Positions 55,091 to 63,437 of a stretch of DNA of 64,000 nucleotides are shown in pieces. Made by a program: the position numbers and the translations under genes. Position 1 is the stretch's first letter, and every line of letters begins with the position of its first letter. The notes under the pieces are model-generated. The model was not told where the DNA came from. It saw only the letters and a program-made list of their open reading frames with translations, and did not search any database. This DNA is from Mycobacterium dioxanotrophicus (lineage in GTDB: Bacteria > Actinomycetota > Actinomycetes > Mycobacteriales > Mycobacteriaceae): assembly GCF_002157835.1 (NCBI RefSeq), contig NZ_CP020809.1, forward strand, positions 6,634,001-6,698,000. Direction: 5' to 3'.

Positions 55091-56401
55091 TTACAGTCCG
55101 AGCGCTTTGGCCTTGGCGGCGTCGTAGTCGGCCTGGGTGATCAGGCCCTGATCGAGCATGCTCTTGTACTGGGCGAGTTTCGCCACCGGGTCGTCGCCGG
55201 CCGGTGCCTGCTGCGGCGGGTTCTGCGGAGGAGGGCCCTGCTGTTGGTAGCCCTGCTGCGGATATTGCTGTTGATAACCCTGCTGCCCTTGCTGCGGGTA
55301 CTGCTGTTGGTAGCCCTGCTGTGGATAGCCCTGCTGCGGCGGGGGCACCTGCTGGTACGGCGCAGGTCCCGGAGGCTGTTGCAGGCCGCCCATCGCGCCG
55401 CCCGCGGCGTTCATGCCCATGCCCATCATCGCGATTCCGGCAGCACCACCGCCGTTTTCGCCCGCGGCCTGCATGCCGCGCGCGACCGACTGCTGCAGGA
55501 ACGAGTTGCCACGCGAACCGCTCAGGGCATCGGCCTTCTTGACGTCCGACAGCAGCCGACGGGTGTCCTCGTCGTACTCGATCGAGGCGATCGCGACGTT
55601 GACGATCGTGATGCCGCGCCCGCTGGTCCATCGGTAGGCACTGTCGACGGCCGCCGAGAGCGACTGCGCGAAACCGATCGAGTCGCCCTGGATGCGCGCC
55701 ATCCGATTGCCCTTGCTCGGGTCGTTCGTATAGTGCGAGAACGCCGGCGCGAGCGACGACACCACCTCGTTGAAGAGTTGGGTGGCCGCGTCATTGTCGA
55801 AATCGGTGAAGTCGAAGACCTGACCGCCGGCCTGCAGGTAGGTCAACGGCACGAATTGCGTGGCGAACAGGACCGGGTCGATGATGCGCATGGTGTAGGT
55901 GCCGCGGGTGATGGCACCCACCTGGGCGCCGAGATAGGCGTCGTCCCAATAGATCTCCGACTGCGTACCGAAGCGGTTGTTGGGCAGCTCACGCAGGTTC
56001 ACATAGAACACGAGCTGCTGGCTACCGGGCTGGCCGCCGAACTTGAAGCGCTCGAACGACTGGGTGACGAGCGAGCTGACGATGCCGTTTCCGGCGAAGA
56101 CCGACTGTGAGTTGATGTCATCGGAACGCCACTCGTAGCCACCGGGCTGAGCGATGAAGCCCGTGATCTTGCCGTCCTGGAACGTCAGCAGGCCGGTGCC
56201 CTCGGGGACGACGATCTTCGATCCGTTGCTGATGATGTTCTGCGACCCACGGGTGTTGGAGCCACGGCCGGCGTTCTGTCCGACCGGAACGCCGGGGAAG
56301 ATCGCTGCCGTCGGGGCGACCTGCGGCGGAACGACGAAGTCTTTCCACTGGTCAGCGAGCGTCCCGCCGAAGGCGCCTGCGAAAGCCTGAATGAATCCCA
56401 C
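55091..56401 (-). CDS. SPFH-domain protein with SHOCT tail (YdjI/virion-core-like)
   Basis: 436-residue SPFH protein. The N-terminal SPFH/band-7-like domain (about 40-270) includes NIISNGSKIVVPEGTGLLTFQDGKI, TQSEIYWDD and VNVAIASIEYDED (about 272-284). A low-complexity Pro/Gln/Tyr linker (GYPQQGYQQQ-type repeats, about 345-395) precedes a SHOCT motif (KLAQYKSMLDQGLITQADYDAAKAKAL, about 405-431). SPFH proteins scaffold membrane microdomains and stress responses. It is the first gene of the three-gene group, 4 bp before the zinc-ribbon gene. Confidence 0.82.
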   Translation of the reverse strand: MGFIQAFAGAFGGTLADQWKDFVVPPQVAPTAAIFPGVPVGQNAGRGSNTRGSQNIISNGSKIVVPEGTGLLTFQDGKITGFIAQPGGYEWRSDDINSQSVFAGNGIVSSLVTQSFERFKFGGQPGSQQLVFYVNLRELPNNRFGTQSEIYWDDAYLGAQVGAITRGTYTMRIIDPVLFATQFVPLTYLQAGGQVFDFTDFDNDAATQLFNEVVSSLAPAFSHYTNDPSKGNRMARIQGDSIGFAQSLSAAVDSAYRWTSGRGITIVNVAIASIEYDEDTRRLLSDVKKADALSGSRGNSFLQQSVARGMQAAGENGGGAAGIAMMGMGMNAAGGAMGGLQQPPGPAPYQQVPPPQQGYPQQGYQQQYPQQGQQGYQQQYPQQGYQQQGPPPQNPPQQAPAGDDPVAKLAQYKSMLDQGLITQADYDAAKAKALGL

Positions 56402-56618
56402 GATTGGCGCTCCTTAGACCTCGCAGCGATCCGACAGCAGGAGCTGTCAATCGCCTCGACGGAGAGGGCATTTGCCCTTGGCTGGCAGCCACAGCGTACC
56501 CGCGTAAACCCTTCGGACAGGGCGGTCTTGGGGGCACACCCTTTGCCCTGCGGGGCACATTCTTCGCCGGTGGTCGTGATCGAAGACCGGGTTCGGGTAC
56601 GTGCCCGGCGCGCGCGGG

Positions 56619-58217
56619 TCAGTTGCGGCGATCGTCGACGTTGAGCTGGCCGAGCATGTACCGCACGCAGTTGTCCACCTTGGTCCGCCACGCCTCCACG
56701 GCCCGCGCCGGGTCCTGGCTGCGGATCTCATCGATGATCCGCTGATCGTCGGCGATGATCTCCGCGGTCGGATACCGGTAATCGAGGCCGAGGATCGAGA
56801 TGAACAGCCGCACCTGGGCGGTGAGCTGCACGAACATCCAGCTGATTCGCGGCATCCCGGCGGCCAGGGCCAGTTGGTCCTGCAGATCCATGTCCAGGGC
56901 GTAGGTCTCGGCGTCGAGCCGGTGCTCGGCGCACACCGAGATGCGGGCCAGCGTGGTGTCCACGTACGCCGGCGGCGAGATCCGCTGCAAGGCCATGGTC
57001 CGCACCAGCGCCGTGCCCAGCAGACCGCGCGCCGTGTACGTCTCGATCACGTCGCGAGGGGTGGGCGCGGGCAACCACAGGTGGCCCGCACGGCGGTCGA
57101 GGATCGCCTGGTCGGCCAGGTAGTTCAGCACCTCGCTGGTGCGCGGCCGCGACAGCCCCGACAGGCCCGAGATCAAGCGGACCGAGATCGCTTCGCCGGG
57201 TCTCACCCCGCCGTCGGCGATCGCCGAGCACATGGCAGCCACGGTGTCGGAGATGTCCTGGACCGAGGCCGGCGCGGCGGGCATCGGTTCGGGCGGCGGT
57301 GTCGCGCGGGGCAGACCGCGGCTCCAGGTGAACGTCCACGGCTCCTCGCCGCTCGCCGTCGCCGCGGCGTCACGGATCCGCAGTTGCAGCGCGCGCAGCT
57401 CGCGCAGCTGGGTGGGTGCGATACGCGCGGCGAGATGGTGCAGCTGAGCCGGCCACTCCGGCCCGGGCCGGACCAGTACCGTCACCGTCGGATGCCGGGT
57501 GAGCCAGCGCCGGGCAGACGAATCCAGCGGCTGGTCCACTACCAGCGTCACGGGCGCCTCGGGCAGCCACTCCCGTTCCGCGCGCCGCAGCAGCGCGAAC
57601 GCGTCACCGTCGGGGGTGGTCCCGGCGTCGTCCGCGCGCGAACGACGAAGCAGCGCCGCGCACAACACCGTCTCGACGGCATCGGTCAGAACCGCCGATG
57701 GTTCCGCCCCGGTCGACTCGCCCGTCTCGCGTTCAAAGCCGAGCGTGCAGCCGCGGGGGCCGATATCGACGTAGCTCAGGATCAGCGTCTTCTCGCCGAC
57801 ATCCAGGCCGGTGACAGGCGGGAAGTGCTGGCGGCGGATCCGGCTCACCGTCGCCTGGCTGACCCCGGTCACCTCGGCCACGGCGCGCGTGGTCCACCGG
57901 TCGCGACCATCCGGTGGCGCGGTGAGTGAGCAACCGAGTACCGCACGCAGCATGTCGTCGGTCACGGTCGGGCGGCCCTGCGGCGGAGTGACGGCCAGCA
58001 GCGCATCCACTCCGCCGTGCCGGTACGTGCGCCACCACCGACTCACCGACGTGGTGCTGACCGATGCGCGCCGCGCCGCCTCGGTGACGCCCATCTCGGC
58101 GCAGTCGAGAACCACCCGGGCTCGCACGCCCTGACCATGGGAAACCTGGCGTGATCGGGTGATCCGCAACAGTTCCGCCCGGTCTTCGCGAGAAAGGCGA
58201 TGCGCGTCGTCCGCCAT
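56619..58217 (-). CDS. Regulator with transposase-like (homeodomain) N terminus and GntR/FCD-like C terminus
   Basis: 532-residue protein. The N-terminal two helix-turn-helix units (about 20-65, VRARVVLDCAEMGVTEAARRASVSTTSVSRWW; and about 75-130, VTDDMLRAVLG with VAEVTGVSQATVSRIRRQH) look like the helix-turn-helix of IS630-type transposases. A middle transposase-like region (LILSYVDIGPRG, EAPVTLVVDQPLD) follows. The C-terminal half (about 300-525) has a winged helix (ISVRLISGLSGLSRPRTSEVLNYLADQAI) and an FCD-like all-helical domain. No catalytic DDE triad is evident. The start is the ATG of MADDAHRLS. It is divergent from the demethylase gene at 58350. Confidence 0.8.
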   Translation of the reverse strand: MADDAHRLSREDRAELLRITRSRQVSHGQGVRARVVLDCAEMGVTEAARRASVSTTSVSRWWRTYRHGGVDALLAVTPPQGRPTVTDDMLRAVLGCSLTAPPDGRDRWTTRAVAEVTGVSQATVSRIRRQHFPPVTGLDVGEKTLILSYVDIGPRGCTLGFERETGESTGAEPSAVLTDAVETVLCAALLRRSRADDAGTTPDGDAFALLRRAEREWLPEAPVTLVVDQPLDSSARRWLTRHPTVTVLVRPGPEWPAQLHHLAARIAPTQLRELRALQLRIRDAAATASGEEPWTFTWSRGLPRATPPPEPMPAAPASVQDISDTVAAMCSAIADGGVRPGEAISVRLISGLSGLSRPRTSEVLNYLADQAILDRRAGHLWLPAPTPRDVIETYTARGLLGTALVRTMALQRISPPAYVDTTLARISVCAEHRLDAETYALDMDLQDQLALAAGMPRISWMFVQLTAQVRLFISILGLDYRYPTAEIIADDQRIIDEIRSQDPARAVEAWRTKVDNCVRYMLGQLNVDDRRN

Positions 58218-58245
58218 GCTGCAACCACAACTTTCCTGTGAATCA

Positions 58246-58294
58246 ATCTGGATCAGATCCCTCACACAGACTAGTCCGTGGTGATTTGCATCAC
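58246..58294. promoter_or_regulatory. Two palindromes in the regulator/demethylase promoter
   Basis: ATCTG-GAT-CAGAT (58246-58258) and GTGAT-TTGC-ATCAC (58281-58294) lie between the divergent start codons at 58217 and 58350. Both are perfect 5-bp inverted repeats and are candidate sites for the regulator at 56619-58217. Confidence 0.55.
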
Positions 58295-58349
58295 GCATCG
58301 TACTTCCAGTGGTTCCGCGCGTACCGCGGCGAAGGGAGTTCGAAAAAAA

Positions 58350-60401
58350 ATGAGTGACCCGCTGTTCACTCCGTTCAAGCTGAAGAATCTGGTGCTCCGC
58401 AACCGGATCGTGAGCACGTCGCACGAACCGGCCTACAGCGAGGACGGTCTGCCGAAAGACCGCTACCGCATGTACCACCGGGAGAAGGCCCGCGGCGGCG
58501 TCGCGCTGACGATGATCGGCGGCAGCGCACTGGTCAGCCCCGACTCGATGCCGCCGTTCGGCAACCTGCAGCTGTGGCGTGACGAGGCCGAGCCGCTGCT
58601 GCGCGCGCTCGCCGACGACGTGCACGAGCAGGGCGCCGCGGTGATGACCCAGCTGACGCACATGGGCCACCGCACCGACAACTACACCCACGACTGGATT
58701 CCTGCGCTGTCGGCGTCAGGCACCCGCGAGCCCGCGCACCGGTCGTTCTCGCGCATCGCCGATGTCCGCGACCTGGAGCGCATCGCCCGCGACTTCGCCG
58801 ACACCGCGGCCCGCTGCAAGGCCGGCGGCCTGGACGGCGTGGAGATCTCCGCGTACACCGGTCACCTGCTCGACAGCTTCCTCTCGCCCCGGCACAACCA
58901 CCGCACCGACGAGTACGGCGGCTCGCTGGAGAACCGGATGCGGTTCCCGTTGCAGGTCATCAACGCCGTGCGGGAAGCCGTCGGCGACGACTTCATCGTC
59001 GGCGTGCGCATGTCCTTCGACGAGATGCTGCCGGACAACTCCGGCATGGTCCCTGCCGACGCGCTGCAGATCGCGGCCGCGATGCAGGACGCCGGGGTCG
59101 ACTTCTTCAGTGTCAACCGCGGCAACGCCGACACCGACTGGGAGCTGGCCAAGGTCATCCCGCCGATGTTCACCCCGGCCAACCCGCACCTGGAGTTCGC
59201 AGGCTGGGTCAAGAAGCAGCTGTCGGTCCCGGTCATGCACTCGTCCCGTATTGCGGACGTGGCCACGGCCCGCTACGCGATCAGCGAGGGACTGCTCGAC
59301 ATGGTCGGCATGGTCCGCGCACTGATGGCCGACCCGGATCTGCCGAACAAGACGCAGGAGGGCCACGCCGACCGGATCCGGCCGTGCGTCGGCGCGAGCG
59401 TGTGCATCGACGGCATCTACACCCACGGTTCGGCGATGTGCATCCACAACCCGGCCACCGGACGGGAAACCCAACTGCCGCAGCGCGTCACCCCGGCCCC
59501 GGCCGAGCAGCACAAGCGCTGCGTGGTGATCGGCGGCGGACCCGCCGGACTGGAGGCGGCGCGTGTGCTCGCCGAGCGCGGCCATTCCGTGACCCTGTAC
59601 GAGGCGGGCGACCGCTTCGGCGGGCAGGTGGCGCTGGCCGCGGTCTCCGAGCGCAGGCGCGATCTGATCGGCATCGTCGATTGGCGGTACGACGAGTGCA
59701 AGCGGCTCGGCGTCGAGCTCAAGCGCAACCACTACGTCGACCCGTCGGAACTCGACTCCCTCACCGCGTCGGTGGACGTGGTCATCCTGGCCACCGGCGG
59801 CCTGCCGAACCCCGATCTCGGCATTCCCGGCGCTGAGCTGGCCGTGGACACCTGGGACATCATCTCCGGGTCCCGCAAGGTCGGTGGCGACGTGCTCGTG
59901 TACGACGATCTCGGCGGCCACCAGGCGATGGATGCGGTGGAGGCCCTGATCCGTACCGCGGGCACCGTCGAATACGTCACCCCGGAACGCAGCGTCGCCG
60001 TCGATGTCGGCGCGTCTCCGGCCGGCCAGTACTTCGCGCTGTTCGCCGACCACGATGTGGCCACCGGCGTGCTGCACCGGCTGGTGTCGATCGAGAAGCA
60101 CGACGGCCGTCTGCTGGCCCGGCTGCAGGTCGAAGGCGCCAAGGCGGCCACAGAGCGCGTCGTCGACACGGTCGTGGTCGAACACGGCACCGAACCCGAC
60201 AACGAGCTCTACGAAGCGCTGCTGCCCGGTTCGGTCAACCTCGGCCAGATCGCGATCCGCGAACTGCTGGCCCGCTCGCCGCAGCCGGCGACGGCGAATC
60301 CCGACGGTCGCTACGCCCTTTATCGAGTCGGCGATGCCGTCGCGAGCCGCAACATCCACGCCGCGATCCTCGATGCCTACCGCCTCTGCCTGGCCATCTG
60401 A
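58350..60401 (+). CDS. Old-yellow-enzyme/dimethylamine-dehydrogenase-type flavoprotein
   Basis: 683-residue two-domain FMN/[4Fe-4S]/FAD oxidoreductase of the trimethylamine dehydrogenase family (2,4-dienoyl-CoA reductase-like). The TIM barrel (1-340) starts LFTPFKLKNLVLRNRIVSTSHEPAY and has the active-site HLLDSFLSPRHNHRTDEYGGSLENR. A cluster loop CVGASVC with a later AMCIHNPATGRE (346-370) and a Rossmann FAD/NAD domain (VIGGGPAGLEAARVLAERGH, about 389-408) follow. The cluster loop lacks one of the usual four cysteines. It may demethylate an N-methyl amine such as proline betaine or dimethylglycine, or reduce an enoate. ATG at 58350 has a GAAGGGAG ribosome-binding site. Confidence 0.88.
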   Translation: MSDPLFTPFKLKNLVLRNRIVSTSHEPAYSEDGLPKDRYRMYHREKARGGVALTMIGGSALVSPDSMPPFGNLQLWRDEAEPLLRALADDVHEQGAAVMTQLTHMGHRTDNYTHDWIPALSASGTREPAHRSFSRIADVRDLERIARDFADTAARCKAGGLDGVEISAYTGHLLDSFLSPRHNHRTDEYGGSLENRMRFPLQVINAVREAVGDDFIVGVRMSFDEMLPDNSGMVPADALQIAAAMQDAGVDFFSVNRGNADTDWELAKVIPPMFTPANPHLEFAGWVKKQLSVPVMHSSRIADVATARYAISEGLLDMVGMVRALMADPDLPNKTQEGHADRIRPCVGASVCIDGIYTHGSAMCIHNPATGRETQLPQRVTPAPAEQHKRCVVIGGGPAGLEAARVLAERGHSVTLYEAGDRFGGQVALAAVSERRRDLIGIVDWRYDECKRLGVELKRNHYVDPSELDSLTASVDVVILATGGLPNPDLGIPGAELAVDTWDIISGSRKVGGDVLVYDDLGGHQAMDAVEALIRTAGTVEYVTPERSVAVDVGASPAGQYFALFADHDVATGVLHRLVSIEKHDGRLLARLQVEGAKAATERVVDTVVVEHGTEPDNELYEALLPGSVNLGQIAIRELLARSPQPATANPDGRYALYRVGDAVASRNIHAAILDAYRLCLAI

Positions 60402-60449
60402 AAATCCACCGCAAAACCTCCACAGCCCACCCACCCGAGGAGTACAGCC

Positions 60450-61838
60450 ATGTCTTCGTTAGAAAGCACAGCGGGTAAGGACACCGCTGGTTCATCCGTA
60501 AGCACTCCGGGGTTCAGGCGCCGATTCCTGTTCCGGCTCACCGCGGTTCTGGTCGGCGGGATGTTCCTGGACGGCTACATCCTGGGCATCATCGGTCCCG
60601 TCACCGGCTTGATCCAGGACGATCTGCAGGTAAACGATTTGTGGATCGGCCTGATCGCGGCGGGCACGCTGTTCGGCATCTTCGTCGGCGCCCCCGTCGG
60701 CGGCTGGCTGACCGACAAGTTCGGCCGCAAACCGATGTTCCTGATCGACATGGGCCTGTTCGTGCTCGCGTCATTCCTGCAGTTCTTCGTGGCGCTGGGC
60801 CAGTTCTTCATCACCTCGGCAATCCAGCTGCTCATCATCCGTTTCCTGATGGGCATCGCGATCGGCGGCGAATATTCGATCGGCATGCCGCTGATGACCG
60901 AGTTCTCGCCGGCCCGGCTGCGTGGCCGCCTGCTCGGCGCCGCCCTGGTGGCCTGGTACGTCGGCTTCATGGTCGCGTTCATCGTGGCGCACGCGCTGAT
61001 GGACGCAGGCGTGAACTGGCGCATCATCATCGGCTCCAGCACCGTGATCGCCGCGGGGTTGTTCCTGGCCCGGTTGGGCCTCCCCGAATCGCCACGCTGG
61101 CTGATCCAGAAGGGCAGACGCGACGAAGCGCTGTCCATCGCCAACAAGTACATGGACGTGCTCGAAGCCGCCGCCGTGACCCGCGAGAGCGAGGGCTGCG
61201 ACAAGAAACCCGTCGTCAGCGGCACGTTCAGCATGCTGTTCAACAAGCACAACTGGCGCGCCACCCTGTTCACGGCCGGCTTCTGGTTCTGCGCTGTGAC
61301 CCCGTACTTCGCCATCGCGACCTTCGCCGACAAGGTGCTCAAGCAGTACGGCATGGGTGAGGGCCTGGCCAGCGGTGTCGGCTTGTCGGCGCTGGCATGC
61401 CTCGGCGTCCTCGGCACCGCGCTGCTGCTCGACAAGCTCGGCCGACGCGTGCTGTCGGTCCCCACGCAGTGGGTGTGCGTCGTGCTGCTGGCCGTGATCG
61501 GGTTGTGGACCGGGGCACCGTCCATCGCGGTGCTGACCATGTTCCTGGCGTTCTCGTTCTTCAATGCCGGCTACACGACGCTGACCCAGGTCTACCCCGG
61601 CGAGGTGTTCCCGACCGAAGTCCGTGGCATCGGCACCGGCTTCGCCGCCGCGTTCAGCCGGATCGGCGCGGGTATGGGCACGTTCCTGCTGCCCTGGTCG
61701 ATCGCGCACCTGGGGATGTCGGTCAGCATGCTGGTCGCGGCCGGGGTCGCGCTGGTGGGAGCCGCGCTGTCCCAGTGGCTTGCCCCGGAAACCAAGGGCA
61801 GAACCCTGGCCGAGACCGCGTCGACGCTGGCGCACTGA
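60450..61838 (+). CDS. MFS transporter
   Basis: 462-residue major facilitator with about 12 helices. The signatures are GGWLTDKFGRKPMF (loop 2-3, about 88-101), FLMGIAIGGEYSIGMPLM (helix 4-5), RLPESP-like RLGLPESPRWLIQKG at the end of helix 6, and GRRVLSVPTQW in loop 8-9. These match the sugar/aromatic-acid proton-symporter group. It lies 48 bp after the flavoprotein gene and is probably the importer of its substrate. The ATG has an upstream CGAGGAG. Confidence 0.9.
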   Translation: MSSLESTAGKDTAGSSVSTPGFRRRFLFRLTAVLVGGMFLDGYILGIIGPVTGLIQDDLQVNDLWIGLIAAGTLFGIFVGAPVGGWLTDKFGRKPMFLIDMGLFVLASFLQFFVALGQFFITSAIQLLIIRFLMGIAIGGEYSIGMPLMTEFSPARLRGRLLGAALVAWYVGFMVAFIVAHALMDAGVNWRIIIGSSTVIAAGLFLARLGLPESPRWLIQKGRRDEALSIANKYMDVLEAAAVTRESEGCDKKPVVSGTFSMLFNKHNWRATLFTAGFWFCAVTPYFAIATFADKVLKQYGMGEGLASGVGLSALACLGVLGTALLLDKLGRRVLSVPTQWVCVVLLAVIGLWTGAPSIAVLTMFLAFSFFNAGYTTLTQVYPGEVFPTEVRGIGTGFAAAFSRIGAGMGTFLLPWSIAHLGMSVSMLVAAGVALVGAALSQWLAPETKGRTLAETASTLAH

Positions 61839-61858
61839 TCCGCAGTAGGTTGGCGCGC

Positions 61859-62269
61859 ATGACGTCTTCGAGTGTCGACCTGACCACAGCGCAGCGCCTG
61901 GTGGCGGCCGCTCATGCCGAAGCACAGCGGCGGGCGGTGACCGTATCTGCCGCGGTGGTCGATTCGGGTGGACACCTGGTGGCGTTCGCGCGGATGGACG
62001 GGGCCGAGATCGCCGGCCCCGTCCTCGCCGTCGACAAGGCCTACACCGCCGTGGCCAACAGCACTGCGACCGCGGAGCTGGGTGTTTTGGCCGCGCCTGG
62101 CGGTGAGCTTTTCGGCCTGCAGGCCAACGGCGGCGGGCGATTCGTGATCTTCGGTGGCGGCATCCCGCTTCGGGCCGGCGGTGTGATCGTCGGCGGTGTC
62201 GGGGTCAGCGGCGCCAGCGCGGCCGACGACGTCGCGTGTGCCGAGGCCGCGGTGGCGGCGTTCGGCTGA
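61859..62269 (+). CDS. HbpS/GlcG-family protein
   Basis: 136-residue protein of the GlcG/HbpS (DUF336) family: AAHAEAQRRAVTVSAAVVDSGGHLVAFARMDGA, then PVLAVDKAYTAVA and IPLRAGGVIVGGVGVSGASAADDVACAEAAVAAF (described in pieces). In Streptomyces HbpS binds haem and senses iron stress; GlcG sits in glycolate operons. Here it is the third gene of the catabolic set, 20 bp after the transporter. It may bind a cofactor or substrate; the exact role is unknown. Confidence 0.83.
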   Translation: MTSSSVDLTTAQRLVAAAHAEAQRRAVTVSAAVVDSGGHLVAFARMDGAEIAGPVLAVDKAYTAVANSTATAELGVLAAPGGELFGLQANGGGRFVIFGGGIPLRAGGVIVGGVGVSGASAADDVACAEAAVAAFG

Positions 62270-62275
62270 GCTGGG

Positions 62276-63283
62276 TCACGGGGCAGGGCAGCCGCAGGTG
62301 TCCCCGATCCGCAGCGATGCCCTGAGTTCCGTGCCGACGCCGCTCTCCCCCAGCAGCTGCCCCACCGCGCGGCGCGCCAACGCGTCGACCGGTTGTTGCA
62401 CCGCGGTGAGCCGAAGCTGACCGTAATCAGTTGCGCCACCGTCGAATCCGACGACGCGGATACGCTCCGGGATCCGCAGGCCGGCGTCCGCGACGGCCCG
62501 GATGGTGGCAGCTGATTGCCCGTAGGTGCCGACGACGATTGCTCGCGGCGGGCGCTCCGTACGCAGAAACGTGCTCACGGCGGCGTAAGCACCCGCCGGC
62601 GTGAGATCGGTGCGGATGTGCCGAAGTTGCGCGCCGACGACGGAAGCGACGCCCCGATACCGCTGCTCCACGGTTTCCCGATCGCCGTGACGGACATCGG
62701 ATTCGGTGAAACCACCCACGAATGCCGTGTCGTGGCACGCATGTTCGTCACGTAGATGACGGGCGGCCAGCGCACCCGCATGCGTATGGTCCACAGCCAC
62801 GATGTCAGCGGCAACGTCCCCGCGGATGTTGTGCAGCCACACCACCGGGATGCGTTCGTGGCGGCACAGCTTGACCGTTTCCGGCGCGTTGGCGGCGCCG
62901 ATCACCACCAGGCCGTCGACGCCCACTTCGGCGAACGCGGTCGCGAATTCCAGCTCACGCTCCGGGTCATAACCGGTGTTGCCGATCATGGTCAGGTGGT
63001 CGCGGGCCCTGGCTTCGACCTCGATGTGCCCGACGAATTCACCGAACAGCGGCAGCCCGAGGTCGGGGACGAGCAGACCGATCTGCCGCCACCGGCGTGG
63101 TCGGCGCAATGCTCGGGCGCGCAGGTCGGGCCGGTAGTCCAACTCTTCAATGGCGTCGATCACCTTGGCGCGTAACGACTCTGACACCGGACGCGGTCCA
63201 TTGTTGAGCACGTAGCTCACCACTGCCGTCGAAGTGCCTGCTCGGCTCGCCACGTCGGCCAGGGTCGGACGCTTTCCGCTCAC
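62276..63283 (-). CDS. LacI-family transcriptional regulator
   Basis: 335-residue LacI/GalR protein. Helix-turn-helix and hinge are at about 5-60 (TLADVASRAGTSTAVVSYVLN), and the effector domain starts GLLVPDLGLPLFGEFVGH. The C terminus ends in GDTCGCPAP with three nearby cysteine/proline residues. GTG at 63283 is chosen because the family similarity begins there and a GGGGAA element precedes it; the frame extends to an ATG at 63367. It is convergent with the HbpS-like gene and divergent from the arylsulfotransferase-like gene, and a perfect palindrome sits between. It is probably the repressor of that gene. Confidence 0.85.
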   Translation of the reverse strand: MSGKRPTLADVASRAGTSTAVVSYVLNNGPRPVSESLRAKVIDAIEELDYRPDLRARALRRPRRWRQIGLLVPDLGLPLFGEFVGHIEVEARARDHLTMIGNTGYDPERELEFATAFAEVGVDGLVVIGAANAPETVKLCRHERIPVVWLHNIRGDVAADIVAVDHTHAGALAARHLRDEHACHDTAFVGGFTESDVRHGDRETVEQRYRGVASVVGAQLRHIRTDLTPAGAYAAVSTFLRTERPPRAIVVGTYGQSAATIRAVADAGLRIPERIRVVGFDGGATDYGQLRLTAVQQPVDALARRAVGQLLGESGVGTELRASLRIGDTCGCPAP

Positions 63284-63371
63284 CCTTGGATTCCCCGTCC
63301 CCCGGCGCCGCTTCGCCAGACTTTCGATCACGCCGATTATGACGGTTACGCCAGGACCTTCGCTCATTACG

Positions 63372-63383
63372 CTAATCGATTAG
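63372..63383. promoter_or_regulatory. LacI-type operator palindrome
   Basis: CTAATCGATTAG is a 12-bp perfect palindrome with the central CG typical of LacI-family operators. It lies 54 bp upstream of the arylsulfotransferase-like ATG and just beyond the longest start (63367) of the divergent lacI frame. Confidence 0.7.
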
Positions 63384-63437
63384 AACCGTTACGGGGAGGA
63401 CCCGTGGACGTAACACGACATTGGTGGAGTAGCTGAC

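Noticed and set aside
58716..60434. 572-codon minus-strand frame
   Set aside because: Shadow of the TMADH-like gene on the plus strand.
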